61,108 bases of DNA, taken from the NCBI GenBank assembly GCA_015057305.1, contig SVES01000016.1, positions 1-61,108 of the forward strand, written 5' to 3'. Under the pieces are notes generated by a model. It saw only the letters and a program-made list of their open reading frames with translations, was not told the origin of the DNA and did no database searches. The first letter of the stretch is position 1; each line of letters begins with the position of its first letter. This DNA comes from Pseudobutyrivibrio ruminis. GTDB taxonomy: Bacteria; Bacillota; Clostridia; Lachnospirales; Lachnospiraceae. Below are positions 17,216 to 24,172 of this stretch, one piece after another. The translations under genes and the position numbers were made by a program.

Positions 17216-18580
17216 ATGACCTTTTCTGATTTGAATTTCATTTTTAGATTATTACCAATCTTTTTAATAATATATTATTGCGTTACTCCAACTTTTAGAA
17301 AATGGGTTTTACTACTAGGTAGCCTTGGCTTTTACTACTTAAATGAGCCAAGGCTAATTTTAGTGTTGCTTATAATGAATTTAATAAATTGGCTTTTTGC
17401 CCTTTTATTAAAGAAAACAAATTCCAGTGTAATTCTTGCAATAACTATTCTTTTAAATGTTTCTACACTGGCCTTTTATAAGGTGGGAGCCTCTTATGCT
17501 AAAGACATAATTGTTCCACTAGGGCTTAGTTACTACATTTTCAAGATGATTTCATATCAGGTGGATTTGTACAAAGGAAAAATAGAAAGTGTTAGCATAA
17601 TAGGCATGATGAATTATTTTTTCCTTTTCCCACAAATAATAGCCGGACCTATTTCAAGGTACGAATATATTCAGGACAATATGATGTGGCTGCCTCAGGG
17701 AGTAAAGGATAGGAGCAGCATTTTTCTGGTGCTGCACCAAATTGAAGATGGATTAAAATATTTCTGCTGTGGGCTTTTTATGAAAATAATAATAGCAGAT
17801 CATTTGGCAGTATTTTGGAGCGATTTGAAGGTAATAGGCTATGAGAGTCTTTCAACACCTTTGGCATGGCTTGGGGCCTACGCATATACGTTAAACTTGT
17901 TTTTCGACTTTTGGGGCTATTCACTTATGGCAGCTGGAGTTGGAGTGATGCTGGGCTTTCCTTTTATACAGAATTTCAATCAACCCTATGGAGCAAATTC
18001 CATTAGTGAATTCTACAGGAGGTGGCATAGCACCCTTGGCTTTTGGTTTAGAGACTATGTATATTTTCCATTAGGGGGTAATAGAAAAGGGAAATTTAAA
18101 AGCATATTCAATCTTATTGTTGTATGGCTATTAACAGGGGCTTGGCACGGGCTGACACCTAATTTTTTCATATGGTCAATGGGGATATGTCTGATTATAA
18201 TATTTGAAAAATTTATCCTAGGCAGATTTCCTAAAATATTTGCAGTGCTAGGGCGTGTGAATGTGTTAGTTATAATACCAGTTACCTGGGTGATTTTTGC
18301 AATTCATTCTACAGATAATCTGGTATTGTATTTACTTAGGATGTTTCCTTTTATTGATATATCAGTTGCAGTAAATAGACAGGATATTTTTTATTACTTA
18401 AGAGATTATTGGGCTTACTTGCTGCTTGGCCTTATTTTGGCCATCCCTTGTGTTTCTGGTTTTTATAAGAGGCACAAGGACAATCTGTTTGTTGTATTAA
18501 TTATTTTTGCAATGTTTTGGATTAGTATTTTTAGTTTATCCAATTCTGCAGGAAATCCATTTATGTATTTGAGATTTTAG
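17216..18580 (+). CDS. MBOAT-family O-acyltransferase (AlgI/DltB-like)
   Basis: Product of 454 aa with about ten to eleven TM helices. The MBOAT pattern is clear: PQIIAGPISRYEYI (about residues 138-151), the cytoplasmic segment FYRRWHSTLGFWFRDYVYFPLGG, and the catalytic H311 in GAWHGLTPN. AlgI-type enzymes move acyl groups across the membrane onto exopolysaccharides or teichoic acids. I chose ATG 17216 because GGGAG (17204-17208) is 7 bases upstream; reading frames further up lack a site. The stop is 6 bases from the SGNH gene, a classic MBOAT/SGNH pairing for polymer O-acetylation. Which polymer is acylated is not visible. Confidence 0.93.
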   Translation: MTFSDLNFIFRLLPIFLIIYYCVTPTFRKWVLLLGSLGFYYLNEPRLILVLLIMNLINWLFALLLKKTNSSVILAITILLNVSTLAFYKVGASYAKDIIVPLGLSYYIFKMISYQVDLYKGKIESVSIIGMMNYFFLFPQIIAGPISRYEYIQDNMMWLPQGVKDRSSIFLVLHQIEDGLKYFCCGLFMKIIIADHLAVFWSDLKVIGYESLSTPLAWLGAYAYTLNLFFDFWGYSLMAAGVGVMLGFPFIQNFNQPYGANSISEFYRRWHSTLGFWFRDYVYFPLGGNRKGKFKSIFNLIVVWLLTGAWHGLTPNFFIWSMGICLIIIFEKFILGRFPKIFAVLGRVNVLVIIPVTWVIFAIHSTDNLVLYLLRMFPFIDISVAVNRQDIFYYLRDYWAYLLLGLILAIPCVSGFYKRHKDNLFVVLIIFAMFWISIFSLSNSAGNPFMYLRF

Positions 18581-18586
18581 CTGATT

Positions 18587-19429
18587 ATGAAAATAAAAAA
18601 CTATTTATTACTTACTTTGATAATAATTTCATCAATTATAGTTTCAATTGTTGCTATACATTTTAAGGATAGTGTGTATTCATCATATTACACCTCTATC
18701 ACCACAACACCTATGGAGGCATTACCATTTAAGGCTATGGCTCAAGGTGTCTATCCTTGGACTGAACCTGAAATAAATCAGGAAGAAAAAGTTGATTTTG
18801 AAACCATAAAAGGTAATGAGACTACAATTAAGGAATTTACTACCGTAGATGATTCATATTTTGATGATGCCTTGTTCATTGGCGATTCAAGAATGCTTGG
18901 GCTTTCTCAATATTGCCAGGCACTGAATTCTCGGGCTACTTTTTACGCGGAAAAATCCCTCACTATTTATGATATTAAAAATACTGAATGGATTGATGAT
19001 GGAGATGGAAATAAGGTATCCTTGGCAAAAGCAATTGAAGGAAAGCATTTTTCCAAAATATATATTATGGTTGGAATAAATGAAATTGGAACAGGAGATG
19101 TGGCAAGTTTCAAAGACGCTTACGCCAAAGTGGTTTACGGACTGATGTACCTTCAGCCAGATGCAACTATTTTTATTAATAGCATAATGCATGTTTCCCA
19201 GGAGAAGGATACCACTGATGAACTATACAACAATACCAATATTAATGAGAGAAATGAAGCTCTAAAAGAAATTGCCGATAATAGTCGAATTTTTTATTTA
19301 GATATCAATGAAGCTGTTGATGATGAAAATGGGAATCTAAAAGCTGAAACCACAGGTGATGGAGTACACCTAAAGGCTGCATATTACGAACCCTGGCATC
19401 AGTATCTTTTGAGCCATGGCGTGGAGTAA
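18587..19429 (+). CDS. SGNH/GDSL-type hydrolase, membrane-anchored
   Basis: Product of 280 aa with an N-terminal signal anchor (about residues 7-27) and an external SGNH domain. Block I is FIGDSRMLG with S101, block III-like sequence is GINEIGTGD, and the C-terminal catalytic pair is DGVHLK with H261. Such proteins act with MBOAT partners as acyl-acceptor transferases or as esterases. It begins 6 bases after the MBOAT stop and there is no separate promoter, so the pair is one operon, possibly with the esterase. A small palindrome TCAGAATTTTCTGA (about 19451) follows; it is a weak terminator at best. Confidence 0.87.
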   Translation: MKIKNYLLLTLIIISSIIVSIVAIHFKDSVYSSYYTSITTTPMEALPFKAMAQGVYPWTEPEINQEEKVDFETIKGNETTIKEFTTVDDSYFDDALFIGDSRMLGLSQYCQALNSRATFYAEKSLTIYDIKNTEWIDDGDGNKVSLAKAIEGKHFSKIYIMVGINEIGTGDVASFKDAYAKVVYGLMYLQPDATIFINSIMHVSQEKDTTDELYNNTNINERNEALKEIADNSRIFYLDINEAVDDENGNLKAETTGDGVHLKAAYYEPWHQYLLSHGVE

Positions 19430-19506
19430 ATGCACAACAATTAAGATATGTCAGAATTTTCTGATTTAGTGGCTAAAAATACGACACTTTAATTTCAAAA
19501 AAAGCA

Positions 19507-19538
19507 TTGACTATTCCACATACCTCTGATATTATAAT
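19507..19538 (+). promoter_or_regulatory. Promoter of tRNA-Leu(AAG)
   Basis: TTGACT (19507-19512) is followed after 17 bases by TATTAT (19530-19535), overlapping a consensus TATAAT at 19533-19538. The mature tRNA begins at 19575. Confidence 0.7.
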
Positions 19539-19574
19539 CAAGTCGTCGCGAGAGAGTTCTCAAACGAAAGACAT

Positions 19575-19659
19575 GCGGAAGTGTCGGAACTGGCAGACGA
19601 GCAAGACTAAGGATCTTGTGATCATTGCGATCGTGTGGGTTCAAGTCCCATCTTCCGCA
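19575..19659 (+). tRNA. tRNA-Leu (anticodon AAG)
   Basis: An 85-nt class II tRNA. The acceptor stem is GCGGAAG/CTTCCGC, and the anticodon stem CAAGA/TCTTG holds the loop CTAAGGA, giving anticodon AAG, whose A34 would be deaminated to inosine. A long variable arm, T arm GGTTCAAGTCC, discriminator A and no encoded CCA complete it. Confidence 0.95.
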
Positions 19660-19667
19660 TTAAAGAC

Positions 19668-19704
19668 AAGGAATCGGTTTATAGAATCGGTTCCTTTTTA
19701 TTTT
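19668..19704 (+). terminator. Terminator of tRNA-Leu(AAG), abutting the next ribosome site
   Basis: AAGGAATCGG (19668-19677) pairs with TCGGTTCCTT (19687-19696) with two G-T pairs, followed by TTTATTTT. The T-tract ends directly at the GGAG used by the next gene (19705-19708). Confidence 0.8.
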
Positions 19705-19713
19705 GGAGATGAA

Positions 19714-20067
19714 ATGGTATCGAGGGTAGAACTTTTTGGACAGCTTTCAAACATAATTGAAAAGTCGGATAATCAAGAATATAGGTTTTACGGCTTTAGT
19801 AGAAAGAAATGTCATTGGACAAGTATCAATGCAGATTATTTGATAAACAGCCATGAGAGATTTGAAAATCTTATGCTGTATAAGAAAGAGGAAGACCAGG
19901 CGGGAATTATATTTATCTGTGAAATGTCTATCTTTTCGTCTGAGGCAAGTATGAATGATTACACATCTGGACAGACACAGTATACTGTGCTTAAAGTCGA
20001 AAAATGCAATAAGGTGTCAGGAACTATGATTCCTATATTTACTCATAAAAACTATGTAGAAAAATAA
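19714..20067 (+). CDS. Small hypothetical protein
   Basis: Product of 117 aa that I do not recognise. It is soluble, mixed alpha/beta in composition, with no signal peptide or membrane helix. Sequence landmarks are EYRFYGFSRKKCHWTS near residue 23 and QTQYTVLKVEKC near residue 90. The start at ATG 19714 is supported by GGAG 6 bases upstream. The frame continues open backwards through the tRNA, but that extension is certainly non-coding. The tRNA terminator ends right before its ribosome site and I see no separate promoter, so expression would depend on readthrough. It borders an accessory island. Confidence 0.55.
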   Translation: MVSRVELFGQLSNIIEKSDNQEYRFYGFSRKKCHWTSINADYLINSHERFENLMLYKKEEDQAGIIFICEMSIFSSEASMNDYTSGQTQYTVLKVEKCNKVSGTMIPIFTHKNYVEK

Positions 20068-20244
20068 CTTTAGCAGGAGCCCCAATAAGTAATTGGGTGC
20101 AACATAAATACAAGAAAGATTTAAAAAAGGAAGTAAGACATATAAGAAAAGAACATCGTGTTGCACGAGTAAACATATGAGCTACGGTGAAGGGATAACT
20201 ATGAAGGTTCCCTTTAAATAGAAACGAAAAGATAAATTTTAATA
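20068..20244. other. Gap without a recognised gene
   Basis: This AT-rich stretch holds a small hairpin CCCAAT/ATTGGG (about 20083-20099) and, near 20180-20225, an AGGGA/TCCCT pair. An open frame of about 36 codons (KKDLKKEVRHIRKEHRVARV) ends near 20178 but has no start codon with a ribosome site. It may be a gene remnant. Confidence 0.35.
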
Positions 20245-20285
20245 AATAAGAGCTTTTTCATGCTGGATTTGAAAAAGCTCTTATT
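20245..20285. terminator. Bidirectional terminator containing a stop codon
   Basis: AATAAGAGCTTTTTCA (20245-20260) pairs perfectly with TGAAAAAGCTCTTATT (20270-20285). It serves both convergent genes. The minus-strand HTH stop codon (20281-20283) is part of the right arm. Confidence 0.85.
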
Positions 20286-20523
20286 TTAGTTCTTGCTCAA
20301 GGGTATCGAATATTTCTGAATTGAAAAATTCTTTTAATGAAACATCCAATCCATCACAAAATTTTTTTATTGTTACAATTGATACATCGTGCCTAGATTC
20401 ATCAAACATGCTATATGCCGTGGAAGGAGTTACACCAGAGCGGTTTGCTAGTTCATTTATGGTAATCCCACGCGACGAGCACAATTGAGTAAATCTTGTG
20501 ACGACAGCATTTTTTACACTCAT
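20281..20523 (-). CDS. XRE-family helix-turn-helix regulator
   Basis: Product of 80 aa, essentially one Cro/C1-type HTH domain. The helix-turn-helix is ITINELANRSGVTPSTAYSM (about residues 20-39), followed by the C-terminal helix TIKKFCDGLDVSLKEFF. I start it at minus-strand ATG 20523, where GGAG lies 8 bases upstream; a longer frame to 20583 lacks a site. Upstream at 20571-20592 lie a perfect 12-bp palindrome and a repeated TTGCGTATA, a good candidate for autoregulation. Its stop codon is embedded in the terminator. It opens the kinase-containing island. Confidence 0.88.
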   Translation of the reverse strand: MSVKNAVVTRFTQLCSSRGITINELANRSGVTPSTAYSMFDESRHDVSIVTIKKFCDGLDVSLKEFFNSEIFDTLEQELK

Positions 20524-20570
20524 TATATCATCTCCATCAATGACAATAATTTTAGGAAATATTTCGCAGT

Positions 20571-20592
20571 TGCGTATACGCACTTGCGTATA
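20571..20592. promoter_or_regulatory. Operator candidate upstream of the HTH gene
   Basis: TGCGTATACGCA (20571-20582) is a perfect palindrome, and TTGCGTATA occurs at 20570-20578 and again at 20584-20592. The array lies about 50 bases upstream of the HTH start, where a phage-repressor-like protein would bind its own promoter. Confidence 0.5.
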
Positions 20593-20641
20593 ATGGGCAA
20601 ATGAATTAGAATTTAAAATGTAGTAAGCACGAATCGATATT

Positions 20642-20668
20642 AAAAAATTGCCACTGTAACAGTGGCAA
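20642..20668 (-). terminator. Intrinsic terminator of the Ser/Thr kinase gene
   Basis: TTGCCACTG (20648-20656) pairs perfectly with CAGTGGCAA (20660-20668); on the minus strand it is followed by a run of six T residues. Confidence 0.9.
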
Positions 20669-20699
20669 CAATGTAAAAATAAAAATGCTATACTTTAGC

Positions 20700-21761
20700 T
20701 CATAGAGAGAAGAAAGATGTTTCTAATATTAGTAGGATTAGTATTAGCAAAAAAGTTATTGCTATGTCTAGTATTACAATTCCTATTATTTTAACAATTA
20801 TGTTTTTGCTTCTACATAATGGGAAATAACTATGAATATTTTGATAGTTAAAGCTCACCAATACAATAGAAATAAATATGAGAAGGCAAAATATTCTTTC
20901 TATCCAAAGTGCGATACCATAAGTATTCTTCACTTCTAAAGAAAAGCAAAGCCAACCAATAAAAAGGTAGGTAATGGAGGCAATAATAATCTTCCATGGA
21001 GTTTTTGATCTATATCCGGGTGGAAGGTAGTTATGTTGGCAAAAGGAATATTTGCTTTTGTTTTGAAACATAGTTAAATCATTTTCAAAATCACTTATAG
21101 AGGCGTATCGTTCGGTAGGGGTTAGCTTAGTACATTTTTCTATTATGGTATTTATAGCTAGATTGTAAGAAGTACATGAGGCTAACATTTCCTTTAGAAC
21201 GATACCTAATGCATATATGTCTGTCTGCGGAGATGAAGAGCCAAAGCCGTATTGCTCAGGGGCAGCATAACCCTTTGTCCCAAGTAATATGGTATCCTCA
21301 TCGTTATTTGGTGAAAAAAGTTTTGCGGCGTTAAAGTCTAATAAAATTGGAGTATTGCTATTAGTAACAATTATATTTGAGGGTTTTATATCACGGTGGA
21401 TTATTGGTGGGTTTAGATTATGTAACATTTTGGTTGTGTTACAAAGACTAGTTATATAATCTACGCAGGTCTGTTCAGTTAATGTGTGATTATGAATTAA
21501 GCTGCTTAGGGGAGTGCCTGAAATATATTCTTCAATAACTATTAGGCTGTTATCTGTTTCAAAATAATCAATTATTTTAGGTATCCCAATTATAGGATTA
21601 TTTATTAATGTCCTATAGACATTTATGTTGAAGATGTCTAATTCCTTTTTTACATACAGTTGTTTTGTAGTTTGGTGCTGAACAACAAAGACTTTATGTT
21701 CTTCATTAATGGTGGCTACTGTTTTGTAATAAGATAAATTTAGGTGTTGAGATAGTTCCAC
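20700..21761 (-). CDS. Hanks-type Ser/Thr protein kinase with C-terminal membrane helices
   Basis: Product of 353 aa. The kinase domain covers about residues 1-235: the invariant Lys is K38 or K39 in YVKKE, the catalytic loop is HRDIKPSN with D124, and the Mg-binding motif reads DFN (142-144) in place of DFG. GTKGYAAPEQ (161-170) is the activation/P+1 segment. The glycine-rich loop is poorly conserved, which is odd. About three TM helices occupy 260-345; no PASTA repeats exist, so it is not PrkC/StkP. It is divergent from an HTH-like gene (gap 58 bases) and surrounded by membrane proteins, suggesting a local signalling cassette. Activity needs testing because of the DFN and loop changes. Confidence 0.9.
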   Translation of the reverse strand: MELSQHLNLSYYKTVATINEEHKVFVVQHQTTKQLYVKKELDIFNINVYRTLINNPIIGIPKIIDYFETDNSLIVIEEYISGTPLSSLIHNHTLTEQTCVDYITSLCNTTKMLHNLNPPIIHRDIKPSNIIVTNSNTPILLDFNAAKLFSPNNDEDTILLGTKGYAAPEQYGFGSSSPQTDIYALGIVLKEMLASCTSYNLAINTIIEKCTKLTPTERYASISDFENDLTMFQNKSKYSFCQHNYLPPGYRSKTPWKIIIASITYLFIGWLCFSLEVKNTYGIALWIERIFCLLIFISIVLVSFNYQNIHSYFPLCRSKNIIVKIIGIVILDIAITFLLILILLILETSFFSL

Positions 21762-21819
21762 AGCTTTATCCTTTCTACGGCATGTATTTTAATTGAATTA
21801 TATCAAAGTTGAGGTTTAT

Positions 21820-22281
21820 ATGAACGAAAAAAATACTGAAGAATTATCTGAAATATTGAAGCATACACATATATCAGAATTTGGCAAGTTTAGAGATGAA
21901 AATCTTTATGGTTTTTCAGAAGACCAAGAGGCATTTTCTATCTACATAAAAGAACTATTGACCAAAAGAGGAATAACGCAACAGAAGGTTTTTCTGAATG
22001 CAGATATACCAGAGCGTTATGGATATAAATTACTTTCAGGAGAAAAAAGGACAAAACAAAGAGATGTTATATTGAGGATTTGTTACGCAGCGGAGCTTAG
22101 TTTAGATGAAACTCAAAAAGCGTTGAGAAAATATGGCATGCCCGAATTATATGCCAAAAAGGAAAGAGATGCTGTTTTAATGATAGTTTTTAATGAACGG
22201 CCAGGTAGCATTATTGATGTAAACAGCATACTTAAAGAAAATGATTTATTGCCATTGCGAACAAGTGGCATTCAGGAGTGA
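21820..22281 (+). CDS. HTH-like regulatory protein divergent from the kinase
   Basis: Product of 153 aa. Residues about 38-90 resemble an XRE-type HTH (YIKELLTKRGITQQKVFLNA, then YKLLSGEKRTKQRDVILRI), and the C-terminal half holds a conserved-looking stretch (YGMPELYAKKERDAVLM). GAGG at 21811-21814 and ATG 21820 define the start; an upstream TTG at 21793 is weaker. It is divergent from the kinase and immediately upstream of a membrane-protein gene, whose start lies 1 base after its stop. It could be a kinase substrate or the regulator of the island; both are inference from position. Confidence 0.7.
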   Translation: MNEKNTEELSEILKHTHISEFGKFRDENLYGFSEDQEAFSIYIKELLTKRGITQQKVFLNADIPERYGYKLLSGEKRTKQRDVILRICYAAELSLDETQKALRKYGMPELYAKKERDAVLMIVFNERPGSIIDVNSILKENDLLPLRTSGIQE

Positions 22282-22282
22282 G

Positions 22283-22696
22283 ATGAAAAAACTCTTTTTT
22301 CTAGGTTCAATTATTGCACCGTTGTTAATTGGTGGTGCATTATATATGGCTCTGTCACCAGAAGTATTTTTTTCAAAAATAACAATGAATATATATGGGC
22401 TAAGGCAAATACATTTCGAACATAATTTTTTGCTGAGGTTTGTTAGATTCTACTTTTTAGATATGCTTTGGGCTTATTCACTAGTTTTTGCATTAAGTTT
22501 TGCCATAGGTAATGAGGCAGAATGTTCTGAAGTGCTAATATTGGCAGCTATTTTTTCTGTAGCTATTGAAGTATTGCAAAAATATAATATCATGCCAGGT
22601 ACATATGACTGGGCTGATATTATATTTGAATTATTAGCCGAGATTATTGCTGCTTTTATTATAAAAAATATTAAGAAGGAGGAAAGAGATATATGA
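22283..22696 (+). CDS. Small membrane protein, VanZ/DUF2809-like
   Basis: Product of 137 aa with about four TM helices (5-25, 50-72, 77-95, 105-125). The segment VLQKYNIMPGTYDWADIIFEL looks like the C-terminal part of VanZ-like and DUF2809 proteins, a loose family with a possible role in glycopeptide tolerance or envelope stress. AGGAG (22274-22278) precedes ATG 22283. The stop codon overlaps the next start (ATGA), so the two are translationally coupled. Family assignment is tentative; function is unknown. Confidence 0.6.
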   Translation: MKKLFFLGSIIAPLLIGGALYMALSPEVFFSKITMNIYGLRQIHFEHNFLLRFVRFYFLDMLWAYSLVFALSFAIGNEAECSEVLILAAIFSVAIEVLQKYNIMPGTYDWADIIFELLAEIIAAFIIKNIKKEERDI

Positions 22697-23622
22697 AAAG
22701 CAAAAAAAAAAGATGGTTAGTAGTGGCATTGTGCTTGACGGTGTATGCTTCGTTAGCGCTAGCTAGCGGCTCATCAAACTCAGATAGCACTAAGAAGGTC
22801 GTATCATCAAATGATTCGGGAAGCGAAGTGGATGATGAAAACCAATCGGAAGAAATTTCAAGCTCAAGTGACTCTTCTTCAGTTCCTACAATAGAGGAAC
22901 AGGTTCTTGTAGATAGTAATGGATTGAAGATTACGGCAAAAGAATATTCAAGAGATAACATTTGGGGTGATGGTATTAAGCTGTTGATTGAAAACGCTTC
23001 TGAATCAGACTACACAATAGGGTGTGATGCTCTTATAGTTAATGATTATATGATAACAGACCTATTTGCATCGGAAATTGCTGCTGGGAAGAATGCTAAT
23101 GAAACAATGTATCTTTCATCAACAGAACTAGAAGCTGCTGGAATTGACTCAGTAGGAAAAGTTGAAATGTATTTTTATGCTTTTGATTCAGATTATAATT
23201 ATGTTTTTCAGAATGAATATGCTGAAATTCAAACATCTGAGTATGCAAATATGGACACTACACCAAATGACTCGGGGATTGAACTGTATAATTCAGATGG
23301 TATTAAAATAGTTGGAAAAACAGTTGATGAAAATTCATTTTGGGGTACAGCTATTCTGTTATATATTGAGAATAGTTCAGGAAAAAATGTAGGCATCTCT
23401 GTTGATGATATGTCTATTAATGGTTTTATGATGAGCCCTTTCTTCTCTACAACTGTATTTGATGGGAAGAAGGCCATAGATGATATTACAATTTTTTCCA
23501 GTGATTTGGAGGATAATGGTATTGACTCCATAGAGGAGGTAGAATTAAAATTCCATATCTTTGATGCAGATACTTATAGCACAATTGTGGATTCTGACCC
23601 AATAACATTTTCAGCAAAATAA
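22693..23622 (+). CDS. Exported protein with two tandem repeat domains, function unknown
   Basis: Product of 309 aa with an N-terminal signal peptide (about 1-25, cleavage likely after ALA in LALASGSS; no lipobox cysteine). A Ser/Asp/Glu-rich linker (about 25-70) leads into two homologous domains of about 100 aa. Domain 1 has GLKITAKEYSRDNIWGDGIK (about 78) and ends AGIDSVGKVEMYFYAFD; domain 2 has GIKIVGKTVDENSFWGTAIL (about 202) and ends NGIDSIEEVELKFHIFD. The duplication is obvious, the fold probably a beta-sandwich like DUF4352-type domains. It overlaps the upstream membrane-protein gene by four bases and is followed by another membrane protein. The linker is a conceivable phosphorylation target of the local kinase, but this is speculation. 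Confidence 0.65.
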   Translation: MKSKKKRWLVVALCLTVYASLALASGSSNSDSTKKVVSSNDSGSEVDDENQSEEISSSSDSSSVPTIEEQVLVDSNGLKITAKEYSRDNIWGDGIKLLIENASESDYTIGCDALIVNDYMITDLFASEIAAGKNANETMYLSSTELEAAGIDSVGKVEMYFYAFDSDYNYVFQNEYAEIQTSEYANMDTTPNDSGIELYNSDGIKIVGKTVDENSFWGTAILLYIENSSGKNVGISVDDMSINGFMMSPFFSTTVFDGKKAIDDITIFSSDLEDNGIDSIEEVELKFHIFDADTYSTIVDSDPITFSAK

Positions 23623-23648
23623 ACTAATTGAGAAAGGTGAAAATAATA

Positions 23649-24029
23649 ATGAAAATTTGGAAACTTGTTTCAGGAATAATATCAATGGTACTCTTTGTTT
23701 TTGTAACACTTCAATCATGTGCGGCTGGCGTTGCAAATGCTTTGGAGGAAAATGATGAAGTGTCTGGCTCTGCAGGACTTATAGTTGCGGTACTCATGCT
23801 TGTAGGAGGAATTGTCTCTGTTGTAACAAGAAAATCTACAGGTAAGGGTGGAAACATAGCTTTAATTGTGTTATTTGGGTTGGCTGCATTGATAGGCTTC
23901 ACAAACTATGGAAGTTATTCAGATTTGGCAATATGGTCAGGATGGTGCTTGATAAATGCTGTGCTAGCTTTGGTTGCAATGATATCCAAGAAAAATAAGC
24001 CTGATGATCCATCTGTTGATGAGGATTAA
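23649..24029 (+). CDS. Small membrane protein of unknown function
   Basis: Product of 126 aa with about four TM helices (7-27, 44-62, 74-92, 96-114). Cys26 in VTLQSCAAG sits at the end of the first helix and could be a lipid-attachment site, although the flanking residues are a poor lipobox. I chose ATG 23649, preceded by AAAGG about 11 bases upstream; a TTG start at 23628 is the alternative. It closes the four-gene plus-strand run that began with the HTH-like protein, and a strong terminator follows. No function can be assigned. Confidence 0.6.
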   Translation: MKIWKLVSGIISMVLFVFVTLQSCAAGVANALEENDEVSGSAGLIVAVLMLVGGIVSVVTRKSTGKGGNIALIVLFGLAALIGFTNYGSYSDLAIWSGWCLINAVLALVAMISKKNKPDDPSVDED

Positions 24030-24055
24030 TATCTAAACAAGATAGATATCAAGTG

Positions 24056-24094
24056 AGTTCGTAGCAAGTTTTTTCTTGCTACGAACTTTTTTTT
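24056..24094 (+). terminator. Strong intrinsic terminator ending the island
   Basis: AGTTCGTAGCAAG (24056-24068) pairs with CTTGCTACGAACT (24075-24087), followed by eight T residues. Confidence 0.92.
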
Positions 24095-24097
24095 AAT

Positions 24098-24120
24098 AAA
24101 AAAAGGATATCCTTTTTTTT
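24098..24120. terminator. Second, palindromic A/T-flanked hairpin
   Basis: Seven A, GGATATCC, and nine T residues form a small self-complementary hairpin just after the strong terminator. It may act as a backup terminator on either strand. Confidence 0.5.
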
Positions 24121-24172
24121 TGCGTAATAAGTTCTATAGGAGTCTCGATTAATGCTGATATGGGAGGCAAAA

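Noticed and set aside
19507-19713. In-frame extension of the 117-aa protein through the tRNA
   Set aside because: It would require translating the tRNA-Leu and its terminator; a proper ribosome site is present only at ATG 19714.
20083-20178. Open frame KKDLKKEVRHIRKEHRVARV as a small gene
   Set aside because: No start codon with proper spacing to a ribosome site; it may be a remnant, but evidence is too thin.
19575-24170. Integrative element at tRNA-Leu
   Set aside because: No integrase and no repeated tRNA 3' end (att site) could be found at the far side, so only an accessory island is claimed.
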